Below the pieces are notes generated by a model. The model was given only the letters and a program-made list of their open reading frames with translations. It did no database searches and was not told the DNA's origin. Position numbers and translations under genes: made by a program. A stretch of 13,884 nucleotides of DNA from Pseudanabaena sp. UBA1465 (lineage in GTDB: Bacteria; Cyanobacteriota; Cyanobacteriia; Pseudanabaenales; Pseudanabaenaceae), in NCBI GenBank assembly GCA_002325645.1, contig DCSN01000185.1, positions 1 through 13,884 of the forward strand. The letters are read 5' to 3'. Of this stretch, positions 6,397-12,729 are shown in pieces. Position 1 is the stretch's first letter. Each line of letters starts with the position of its first letter.

Positions 6397-6516
6397 ATGC
6401 TTAAAGATGGACGGATTCCACTTTGGTTAGTTGCCACAATTGCTGGTACTGGCGTACTACTCGTTGTTGGTTTGTTCTTTTATGGTTCCTATGTGGGGCT
6501 TGGCTCCGCCAGTTAA
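6397..6516 (+). CDS. psbJ: Photosystem II reaction centre protein J
   Basis: PsbJ is a single-helix PSII subunit close to cytochrome b559 and the quinone channel, affecting plastoquinone exchange and assembly. The 39-residue product begins MLKDGRIPLWLVATIAGTGV, continues as a hydrophobic helix LLVVGLFFYG, and ends SYVGLGSAS; the GRIPLW and FYGSYVGLGS segments are typical. It is the last gene of the operon, 117 bases after psbL, and is followed at once by a strong bidirectional terminator. Confidence 0.97.
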   Translation: MLKDGRIPLWLVATIAGTGVLLVVGLFFYGSYVGLGSAS

Positions 6517-6525
6517 GTTTTCATA

Positions 6526-6560
6526 AAAAAAGAGGGAGCGCAAAGCGCTCCCTCTTTTTT
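6526..6560. terminator. Bidirectional intrinsic terminator after psbJ
   Basis: Arms 6526-6541 and 6545-6560 pair perfectly (16 bp) around AAA. The GC-rich core GAGGGAGCGC is flanked by A6 and T6, giving an intrinsic terminator in both directions between the psbJ and pyrC-like genes. The loop is the same GC-closed AAA as in the dispersed hairpins. Confidence 0.9.
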
Positions 6561-6568
6561 GTTTATTA

Positions 6569-6639
6569 CAGATAAATGTTCAAAAAGCTTGCTTCGCAAG
6601 CTTTTTGAACATTTATCTGGGTTTTAAGAAAGCGCTGTA
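6569..6639. repeat. Composite hairpin element, copy B
   Basis: Arms 6569-6592 and 6596-6619 form a perfect 24-bp stem around TTC with core AGCTTGC-TTC-GCAAGCT. GGGTTTTAAGAA follows, exactly as in copy A, then AGCGCTGTA. Relative to copy A the mini-hairpin has lost the seven bases CAAAGCG, as expected from slippage between its two GCG repeats. The element lies between the psbJ terminator and the stop of the pyrC-like gene at 6641. Confidence 0.85.
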
Positions 6640-6640
6640 G

Positions 6641-7894
6641 CTACAAAACTTTGCCAATTAGCGATCGCCCAAGGTAGCTACTGTTTTTAGATTGCGAGGC
6701 GATCGCCTCTTGATTGGCTAACCATGTCAAATTTGGATCGAAGAGGGTGGAAAGTTTCGGCTGAGGGAGTCCCAAGATTTTAGCGGGGTTAATGCTTAGG
6801 GCTTGCCAAAGTTCATGGGCGGTTAACAAGTTTGTCTGAACGAGATTTTGCCAAAGTACGGGTATCGCAAACTCTAAGCCGATCGCCCCTACAGGCGCAA
6901 CTTCAAAGGGAACCACTTTTTCTTCATAGGCGCAGGGTGTATGGTCGATCGCGATCGCATCAATGGCTCCTGATTTAATGCCTGCAATCAAGGCTAGGCG
7001 ATCGGCTTCACTGCCGAGGGGCGGCATCAAGCGCAAGTTAGGATCGTAACTTTCTAAATCGCGATCGCAATGACAGAGATGCAGCCATGTTGTACTTGCG
7101 GTCACAGGCAGCCCATCATTTTTGGCTTGGGCAATCAGTTCCACACCCTGAGCCGTAGAGATTTTGAGAAAATGGGTGGGTGCTTTGGTGAGGCGGACTA
7201 ATTCAATCAGAGCCGCGAGAGCAGAGGTTTCGGCGGCGGCAGGATAGCCCGTCATCCCATACTGTAATGACCATTTCCCCTCACGAATTACGCCACCAAC
7301 CGCCAGATCGGGATTTTGGGGAAATAGGGCGATCGGTTTGCCCAAGGGTTTGATATATTCCATCGCACGGCGGACTAGGAGCAGATTTGATAACGCTTTG
7401 CCATCGGTAAAACCAATTACCGACTCGGCAAGCTCAGCCATATCCGTCAGTTGCTTTCCCTCTAAGCCCTTCGTAATCGCGCCCCAAGGTTGGAGAATCC
7501 GATCATGTTTTTGCTGGACATTGCGCCAAAACTCCAAAGCGGCAATGTCATCGATCGCGGGTTGAGTATTGGGCAAAATGCCAACAGTAGCAAATCCACC
7601 ATTTTTTGCTGCCTGCACCAGTTCACCAATCGTTTCCCTTGACTCATGCCCCGGTTCACCACTCGTACTATGAAGATCGATCGCTCCTGTCCCTAAAACA
7701 AGCCCTGAGAGATCGACAATATTTGTATTTTCGGGAATCTGATTCTCATCAAAATTAAGATGCAATTGGCGATCGCGATCGCGCAGCACATTAATATATG
7801 TTTCATTGGATGTTTCGTTGGATGATGAGTCGGGATTGAGCAGGTGGACTTGCTTAAAGAGAACGGGAGCGACGATAAAATTTTCTAAAGGCAT
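6641..7894 (-). CDS. pyrC: Dihydroorotase homologue lacking most zinc ligands (probably non-catalytic PyrC)
   Basis: The 417-residue protein aligns by eye along its whole length with type I dihydroorotases (carbamoyl-aspartate/dihydroorotate step of pyrimidine synthesis). Matches include IDLHSTSGEPGHESRET for DxHxHxREPG, GFATVGILPNTQPAIDD, RLMPPLGSEADRLALIAGIK, AIAIDHTP, and the C-terminal LTWLANQE region. Of the expected metal ligands, His75 and Asp317 remain, and Asp164 probably does. The second His of HxH is Thr77, the His of HCED is Phe191, and the His of HIQHxST is Lys244. Such pseudo-dihydroorotases act elsewhere as structural partners of aspartate carbamoyltransferase. It could be a lineage-specific active variant, but loss of three ligands argues against that. 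HIP1-rich and intact, so under selection. Confidence 0.85.
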   Translation of the reverse strand: MPLENFIVAPVLFKQVHLLNPDSSSNETSNETYINVLRDRDRQLHLNFDENQIPENTNIVDLSGLVLGTGAIDLHSTSGEPGHESRETIGELVQAAKNGGFATVGILPNTQPAIDDIAALEFWRNVQQKHDRILQPWGAITKGLEGKQLTDMAELAESVIGFTDGKALSNLLLVRRAMEYIKPLGKPIALFPQNPDLAVGGVIREGKWSLQYGMTGYPAAAETSALAALIELVRLTKAPTHFLKISTAQGVELIAQAKNDGLPVTASTTWLHLCHCDRDLESYDPNLRLMPPLGSEADRLALIAGIKSGAIDAIAIDHTPCAYEEKVVPFEVAPVGAIGLEFAIPVLWQNLVQTNLLTAHELWQALSINPAKILGLPQPKLSTLFDPNLTWLANQEAIASQSKNSSYLGRSLIGKVL

Positions 7895-7917
7895 AGCAAA
7901 ACGATTTTCTTTTTACT

Positions 7918-8000
7918 CTACAGCGCTTTGTGCTGACAAAAAAGCCCAATCAACTCCAAAAAGAAAAGTGGCGCAAAGCACCACTTTTCTTTTTGGAGTT
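7918..8000. repeat. Composite hairpin element, copy D (inverted)
   Basis: Arms 7952-7974 and 7978-8000 form a 23-bp stem with one mismatch around AAA. To its left lie GCCCA and the mini-hairpin CAGCGC-TTT-GTGCTG (7921-7935). On the minus strand the order is long hairpin, GGGCTTTTTTGTC, AGCACAAAGCGCTGTAG, the same architecture as copies A and B but with unrelated stem sequence. It lies between the stop of the glycosyltransferase gene (8022) and the start of the pyrC-like gene (7894), both on the minus strand. Confidence 0.8.
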
Positions 8001-8021
8001 TTAGATTAGCGTATTGATCAT

Positions 8022-9599
8022 CTATTTATTAATCGTTTGTACAAGATACAAATAATATTTTTCGTCCGACATAAAGCTATTTGTAAATTTAGACAAGCTA
8101 GATATACTTAGAGAAGAATTATTTGCAGACACTTCATTATTTAATTCTCGATTTAAAATTAGTAAAGCTTGCTTTTTTTCACCCTTAACAAGACGACTAG
8201 TTTGGGCTAATATTTCTTGATCATCCACCTCTTTTCTTTGCTTTGTAAATAAAACAAAGCTACCCATAGAACTTATTTCTGGGTAATAAATTTTGGTATT
8301 GAGATAACCACAAAGGGGAGATATTGCATAATCTTTACTGCCAATAATTAACATTTTATCTAGTTTTTGTTGCTGAATAAATCTGGCAGTTTCTCGACTC
8401 GCAGAAAAAGGAATTACCAAATCTCGACCGAATGCAACAATTCCAGCTAAAAGTTGAGCATACAAAATCAACATAAAAAACGTTCTTTGATGATGCTCTG
8501 CAAACGTAATTCCTGCTTGAACTGCTTGTTTTAATTTTGCGATCGCCGATATTTTATTCTGATTTTCAAAGCTGTTTCTGGGGTAATAACTCGCAATCCA
8601 CAAACTCGCAATCAATAGAATATATAAATGTCCATAATGTCTGGGACCACCCAAAAACTTGATATAGGTAAATATCAAAATCTCTATATTACCAAAGAGA
8701 TATAGGAATAAAGCAACAGGCTTGCGGCTTAAAAATAATGCTACAAAACCTACAAAACCTAATGAGACTAATGCAAATATTGCCATCTCAATTTGGTTCT
8801 TATCATTAGGAACAATGATCGAAATATACCCACTCCAAATCCGAGTTAACGCTGTAGTCAAACGCATAAAATCGAATTGAAGTACCCATCCTGACATTCC
8901 ACCAGCTAATAAACTATCCTGCGGTGGAATTAATAGGAGTAAAGATAAAAATATACCAATTAAAAATATAGTTAAACTAAATAATAAATCTATTTTTTTG
9001 ATTTTAATTGGTGTTGTTATATATTCAAATATTAAAGTCGCTCCTAACGCGATCGCAAGTAATAAGCAATAGGCGTTTGCATTGGCTAACAATGACAAAA
9101 CTATAGATAGTAAAATATAATTATTCGTACGTCTTGCGAATAATCCACAAAACACAAAAACTAATAAAACACCGATCGCATAGTTTCTACTAATTAATAG
9201 ATACTCGTAGAACGGTAGGTATCCAAAACAAAATAATACTTTTTGCAGTTTTGTAAAAGGTGAAAATCTAACAAATATATAAGCAGACGTAACTCCCAAT
9301 AATAAATGAAAAAATTGCATAATTATTGGATCATGGGTAATCTGATTTAAAATATAAAGACAGATGTACCACAGTGCAGGATGTCCTTCATATTTGACAT
9401 TTTTAAATAGCTCGGCAATTGAAGAGCTATCTCTAGTCATCAGCCACACGTTAATTTCATCACGCCACATTGCATGATTAATAATTCCAATTAATCCGAT
9501 TACAAAAAAAATTGCACCGAATATTTCTGCAAAATATTCTGCAAAATAGTGATTATCTCCAATCTTTTTGATTCTTTGATAAATAGATAAATCCTTCAT
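8022..9599 (-). CDS. Multi-pass membrane protein, probable GT-C glycosyltransferase
   Basis: The 525-residue product has about ten or more hydrophobic helices from residue 22 to about 390, then a soluble C-terminal part. The first extracytoplasmic loop holds MWRDEINVWL, with Asp47-Glu48, and later GHPALWY (from residue 72). This acidic pair plus HP(x)L(W/Y)Y is typical of GT-C enzymes of the PMT/ArnT type, which use lipid-linked sugar donors at the outer face of the membrane. The acceptor is unknown; glycolipid, glycan or protein are all possible. ATG start follows the lipoprotein gene by 13 bases, so they are probably co-transcribed. The gene is AT-rich with only two HIP1 octamers, unlike its neighbours. 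Confidence 0.7.
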   Translation of the reverse strand: MKDLSIYQRIKKIGDNHYFAEYFAEIFGAIFFVIGLIGIINHAMWRDEINVWLMTRDSSSIAELFKNVKYEGHPALWYICLYILNQITHDPIIMQFFHLLLGVTSAYIFVRFSPFTKLQKVLFCFGYLPFYEYLLISRNYAIGVLLVFVFCGLFARRTNNYILLSIVLSLLANANAYCLLLAIALGATLIFEYITTPIKIKKIDLLFSLTIFLIGIFLSLLLLIPPQDSLLAGGMSGWVLQFDFMRLTTALTRIWSGYISIIVPNDKNQIEMAIFALVSLGFVGFVALFLSRKPVALFLYLFGNIEILIFTYIKFLGGPRHYGHLYILLIASLWIASYYPRNSFENQNKISAIAKLKQAVQAGITFAEHHQRTFFMLILYAQLLAGIVAFGRDLVIPFSASRETARFIQQQKLDKMLIIGSKDYAISPLCGYLNTKIYYPEISSMGSFVLFTKQRKEVDDQEILAQTSRLVKGEKKQALLILNRELNNEVSANNSSLSISSLSKFTNSFMSDEKYYLYLVQTINK

Positions 9600-9612
9600 G
9601 CATTACCTGTAA

Positions 9613-10647
9613 TTATTGAACAATGTTTAACGATCGCTGATTTTGGTAATAACTGCGCCATAGCCACTTACCCTGTGCATCTACATTTGCCGTGAGTACT
9701 CGGACATCAAGGGAATTTAGACCAATTTCTTGAACAATAATTTCAGGATAGCGATCGCCATTGACCTCTTGTACACCATAAAGGGCATAACTACTCACAC
9801 TGTCATTAATATAGGAGAGCGCTCGCGTATGGGTCAAAATCGGTTCAGAAATCCAATCATTGCCAGACTTGCGGAGCATCACCAACATGCTATATTCCTG
9901 ACGCTCAAGGGCGGGGCGTGACAAAAAATCTTTCCATGCTTGGGGATCAACCATACCCGATGGGCGGCTGGAATTATCGAGGCGTAAACCTGCAATGATT
10001 TCAGGCTGATTATCGCCATCAATATCGGCACATACTAGCGAGGCGATCGCCACTTGGGGAATTGCGGCAGGATTTGCACCGAGCTTGATAAATAAATTGC
10101 GAGATTTATCTAGCACTAGCGGCTGGATTTTATTAGGACAGTTAAAAAAGTAAGTGCGATCGCTGGCAGCATTATTCAGGCGATCGCTTGCCACAATCGT
10201 TAAATTAGGCTGACGTAAAATCGTGGGATCGAGAGGCTTAGCCCCTTGATCTTTTTCATTGGGACTAGGATCTTGCACCTTAAAACTGGCGATCGCGCCA
10301 AAGGCATCGGAGCCACGCACCGCACTTACTTGAAACATTCCTAAAGGCTTGCCAAACTGCATCAATGAAAACTTGGTACCTACGGGGATCGATTTAATCA
10401 CCCGATCAATACTGCCCAACTGCTCCACCAAATCAGAAGGGATAATCCCTTCAATGGTCTTGCCGTCAGGAGAAGCTTGAATGTATAAGAAAATGTGTGC
10501 AGGAGATTTAGTTTCTTTAGGCTTTTTATCATTATTGCCACTAGTGCAAGCACTAAGCCCGATCGCAATTCCTAAAGTTATGCCAATTAAAAGTATGGCG
10601 TAGCGAGATTTCTTTCTGAATTGTCTTGTGAATTGTCTAAAGGGCAT
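9613..10647 (-). CDS. Lipoprotein with two FG-GAP-like calcium-loop motifs
   Basis: The 344-residue protein begins with a basic stretch, a hydrophobic segment (about residues 16-31) and the lipobox LSAC with Cys34, so it should be a lipoprotein. A low-complexity charged linker follows (residues 36-48). Two related motifs, DIDGDNQPE (208-216) and EVNGDRYPE (294-302), each followed by hydrophobic IIAG/IIVQ, resemble FG-GAP/VCBS repeat loops that bind calcium in beta-propellers. The rest is not recognised. It immediately precedes the GT-C gene, so a joint role in the cell envelope is plausible (inference). The gene holds several HIP1 sites. Confidence 0.65.
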   Translation of the reverse strand: MPFRQFTRQFRKKSRYAILLIGITLGIAIGLSACTSGNNDKKPKETKSPAHIFLYIQASPDGKTIEGIIPSDLVEQLGSIDRVIKSIPVGTKFSLMQFGKPLGMFQVSAVRGSDAFGAIASFKVQDPSPNEKDQGAKPLDPTILRQPNLTIVASDRLNNAASDRTYFFNCPNKIQPLVLDKSRNLFIKLGANPAAIPQVAIASLVCADIDGDNQPEIIAGLRLDNSSRPSGMVDPQAWKDFLSRPALERQEYSMLVMLRKSGNDWISEPILTHTRALSYINDSVSSYALYGVQEVNGDRYPEIIVQEIGLNSLDVRVLTANVDAQGKWLWRSYYQNQRSLNIVQ

Positions 10648-10677
10648 GGTATGCAGGCAGTCTAGAAATGTCTTCTT

Positions 10678-10706
10678 GATAAGCGAGTGCTAAACACTCG
10701 CCTATC
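10678..10706 (-). terminator. Hairpin between mscL and the lipoprotein gene
   Basis: Arms 10678-10689 and 10695-10706 pair with one A-C mismatch (GATAAGCGAGTG against CACTCGCCTATC) around CTAAA. It lies four bases past the mscL stop and is a plausible 3' end for the mscL transcript. There is no good T-run on the minus strand, so it may slow rather than stop transcription. Confidence 0.5.
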
Positions 10707-10709
10707 ATT

Positions 10710-11132
10710 CTATTGGGATTCCATCACTTCTGCTAAACGTTCAACAGCGAGAGTTAAGCGTTCTTGAGGATCGGGCTTGACTTCCGCAGCAGCTTCTGCA
10801 CGCTCTTCCTTTCGCTTCATCGACTCAAAGGCTCGGATCATGATAAAAATCACAAAGGCGATCACCACAAAATTAATCACAGATGCTAGAAATACACCAT
10901 ATTTAACGCCATTGATTTGTAGCTTTGCCAAGTCCTCAACGTTAGCTGCCTTCAGTGCGGGATTTAGAATTACAGGGGTAATGATGTCTTCAATCAAGGA
11001 AGTGACAATTTTACCGAAAGCGCCACCAATAATTACGGCGATCGCTAAATCGATCACATTTCCTTTCTTGATAAATTCTTGAAAGTCCTTGAAAAAACCG
11101 CCTGTAACACGTTTAGCATTTTGCAAAGCCAT
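10710..11132 (-). CDS. mscL: Large-conductance mechanosensitive channel
   Basis: MscL opens a wide non-selective pore under membrane tension to release solutes on hypo-osmotic shock. The 140-residue product has the amphipathic N-terminal helix and GNVIDLAIAVIIGGAFGKIV (TM1 pore helix, about 24-46), a periplasmic loop, GVKYGVFLASVINFVVIAFV (TM2, about 76-100), and a charged C-terminal helix (VERLAEVMES). The ATG is preceded by AGGAG with eight bases spacing. It lies 31 bases downstream of a small membrane protein gene and is probably co-transcribed with it. Confidence 0.97.
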   Translation of the reverse strand: MALQNAKRVTGGFFKDFQEFIKKGNVIDLAIAVIIGGAFGKIVTSLIEDIITPVILNPALKAANVEDLAKLQINGVKYGVFLASVINFVVIAFVIFIMIRAFESMKRKEERAEAAAEVKPDPQERLTLAVERLAEVMESQ

Positions 11133-11163
11133 GAATACTTCTCCTAAAAATGAGTATTTGTTA

Positions 11164-11583
11164 TTACTTCTGATTTTGTTTACTCGATCGCTGTTCCTTA
11201 CGTTCTGATATATCCGTTAACCGAATTAGGGCGATCGCTTGATGACGATATAGACGATACATTAGGTATAGACAAAAGGCGAAATAGCCTGAACTTAAGG
11301 ACGCTTTCATCAGTTCTACGGTAACTTGTAAAGTTTCGCCTTCGGTCGGTACACCACCCATCGCACCATAGGCGATCGCCCAAGTCACCACCAAAGCGAT
11401 CGCCACTTGGCTAACATCGCGTACCTGACGACTACTTCTCTGACGCACCAAAGCGATCGCCGATGGAATCAGACCAAACACAGGCATCAAGCATAAAAAC
11501 ATCTCAATTCTTTCCTTGGTCGAATCCTGAGATATGGGTTCAGAATTAGCCATTTGGCGATCGCGCTTAGGGTAACGGCTCAT
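11164..11583 (-). CDS. Small three-helix membrane protein of unknown function
   Basis: I do not recognise a characterised family. The 139-residue product has a polar N-terminus, three hydrophobic segments (about 26-46 FLCLMPVFGLIPSAIALV, 56-76 VSQVAIALVVTWAIAYGAM, 96-112 SLSSGYFAFCLYLMYRL), and a basic tail ISERKEQRSSKQNQK. RQRSSRQVRDVSQ makes a basic loop between the first two. ATG 11583 is the first start; ATG at residue 11 (MANSEP) is also possible. It is first gene of a likely two-gene unit with mscL and divergent from mscS. It carries several HIP1 octamers, so is a resident gene. A role beside the channels is guilt by association only. Confidence 0.7.
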   Translation of the reverse strand: MSRYPKRDRQMANSEPISQDSTKERIEMFLCLMPVFGLIPSAIALVRQRSSRQVRDVSQVAIALVVTWAIAYGAMGGVPTEGETLQVTVELMKASLSSGYFAFCLYLMYRLYRHQAIALIRLTDISERKEQRSSKQNQK

Positions 11584-11615
11584 ACATATCCACCAAATAT
11601 TTTAATTCTAATTGA

Positions 11616-11660
11616 ATTGTCGTGAGAGTGCGCCCAAAAGGGGCGCACTCTCACGACAAT
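11616..11660. repeat. Perfect 20-bp-stem palindrome in the mscL-unit/mscS divergent region
   Basis: Arms 11616-11635 and 11641-11660 are perfectly complementary (core GTGCGCCC / GGGCGCAC) around AAAAG. It lies 33 bases upstream of the divergent minus-strand gene and about 160 bases upstream of mscS, so it is not at the 3' end of either. It could be an operator, a leader hairpin, or a dispersed palindrome. The loop does not match the 3-nt family. Confidence 0.8.
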
Positions 11661-11675
11661 AATCCTGTGACGACC

Positions 11676-11702
11676 ATAAACATTAATAAACATTAATAAA
11701 CA
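11676..11702. repeat. Tandem CATTAATAAA repeat upstream of mscS
   Basis: The 10-mer CATTAATAAA occurs twice in tandem (11681-11690, 11691-11700) with partial units on both sides (ATAAA before, CA after). It is A/T-only apart from the C, about 120 bases before the preferred mscS start. Confidence 0.75.
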
Positions 11703-11819
11703 AAAAGACTCTACAGAAATGCTGTCAGCATAGGTCAAAATCTATGATTGTCAGTAACTATTGACCCAAATATCAACTTTTATAACTGTCGCTTACCCCA
11801 AGAGAAAAACTTCAAATCT

Positions 11820-12635
11820 ATGAATGCCGAAACCATTCAAAATATTCTCACAGCAAATTTAAATCTACTTGCTGGTGCAGCTTTTAAGGTCATTGCCGCA
11901 ATTATCCTTTGGTTTATTGGTCGCAAACTCATCGACCTTTCGATCAGCATCACCTCCCGCGCCCTCAAAAATCAGCGTATCGATCCCACCCTGATCAGTT
12001 ACCTGATTTCTAGCCTCGCAGTGCTATTAAATATCATTTTAGTAGTCGCCATTCTTGGTTATTTCGGCGTAGAAACCACCTCCTTTGCAGCCTTATTAGC
12101 GGCGGCTGGTGTGGCGATCGGGGCGGCATGGAGTGGCTTACTTGCCAATTTTGCCGCAGGCGCATTCTTAATTATTTTACGCCCTTTCCAAGTTGGCGAT
12201 TTCATTTCCGTTGCAGGTATCACTGGTACTGTCGTGGAAATTGGCTTATTTGTGACTACCATCGATACTCCTGACAATGTGCGAACGATTATCGGTAATA
12301 ACAAACTATTTTCCGACAACATCCAAAATTACACCGCTAATCCTTACCGCCGCGTTGACATCCAAGTGCAATTAGATCACTCGGTCAACCCTAGTGAAGC
12401 CGTAAGGGTTCTCAGAGAGAGAATTACCAATATTCCTAATGTAATTAGCAGTCCCGCACCTGTAATTGAAATTCTCCACTTCACTCCCATGGGTCCTGAA
12501 TTAGCAGTACGTCCATTCTGCAACAATGCCCATTACTGGCAAGTGTACTTTGATACGACTCGTGTGATCCGCGAAAGCTTTAGTGAGTCAGGATTTCCCG
12601 TGCCTCAACAACATTTCCAAATTCGTCAATCTTAG
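11820..12635 (+). CDS. mscS: Small-conductance mechanosensitive channel, MscS family
   Basis: MscS-family channels form heptamers that open under tension and release solutes on osmotic downshift. From ATG 11820 the product has 271 residues: TM1 about 18-40, TM2 about 58-80, and the pore helix TM3 about 86-118 (ALLAAAGVAIGAAWSGLLAN). The conserved RPFQVGDFI and a beta domain (GTVVEIGLFVTTIDT, then IIGNNKLFSDNIQNY) and alpha/beta C-terminus follow. The frame is open to a TTG at 11748, but the extra residues are polar and not family-like, so I prefer the ATG. No strong ribosome binding site is seen. Divergent from the mscL unit and convergent with the EcfT-like gene. Confidence 0.93.
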   Translation: MNAETIQNILTANLNLLAGAAFKVIAAIILWFIGRKLIDLSISITSRALKNQRIDPTLISYLISSLAVLLNIILVVAILGYFGVETTSFAALLAAAGVAIGAAWSGLLANFAAGAFLIILRPFQVGDFISVAGITGTVVEIGLFVTTIDTPDNVRTIIGNNKLFSDNIQNYTANPYRRVDIQVQLDHSVNPSEAVRVLRERITNIPNVISSPAPVIEILHFTPMGPELAVRPFCNNAHYWQVYFDTTRVIRESFSESGFPVPQQHFQIRQS

Positions 12636-12637
12636 AT

Positions 12638-12705
12638 ATAGCGCTTTGCGCTATCTAAACCCAAATAAAAAAAGCTTGCTTCGCAAGCTTTTTTTATTTG
12701 GGTTT
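12638..12705. terminator. Composite hairpin element, copy C (inverted), between mscS and the EcfT-like gene
   Basis: The mini-hairpin ATAGCGC-TTT-GCGCTAT (12638-12654) is followed by a perfect 23-bp stem, arms 12657-12679 and 12683-12705, around TTC with core AGCTTGC-TTC-GCAAGCT and A7/T7 inside the arms. On the minus strand the order is long hairpin ending GGGTTT, AGAT, AGCGCAAAGCGCT, matching copy A. Between two convergent genes it would work as a bidirectional terminator. Confidence 0.85.
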
Positions 12706-12706
12706 G

Positions 12707-12726
12707 TAGGAGGTGTGCGCCGCCTA
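12707..12726 (-). repeat. Short GC-rich hairpin next to the EcfT-like gene stop
   Basis: TAGGAGG and CCGCCTA pair with one A-G mismatch around TGTGCG. It lies directly downstream of the minus-strand EcfT-like gene. It resembles, in reverse complement, the GGCGGCGC type sequence at position 1-23. Weak on its own. Confidence 0.3.
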
Positions 12727-12729
12727 TAC

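Noticed and set aside
7338..7662. Open frames on both strands inside the pyrC-like gene
   Set aside because: They overlap the conserved dihydroorotase frame and resemble no protein family.
11748..11819. N-terminal extension of mscS from a TTG codon
   Set aside because: The 24 extra residues are polar and not family-like, and the ATG at 11820 gives the usual MscS start close to TM1.
12059..12322. Minus-strand open frame inside mscS
   Set aside because: It is antisense to the conserved pore helix and beta domain of mscS.
2036..12705. Dispersed hairpins as a CRISPR array
   Set aside because: The copies are kilobases apart with genes between them, orientation varies, and there is no regular repeat-spacer spacing or cas gene.
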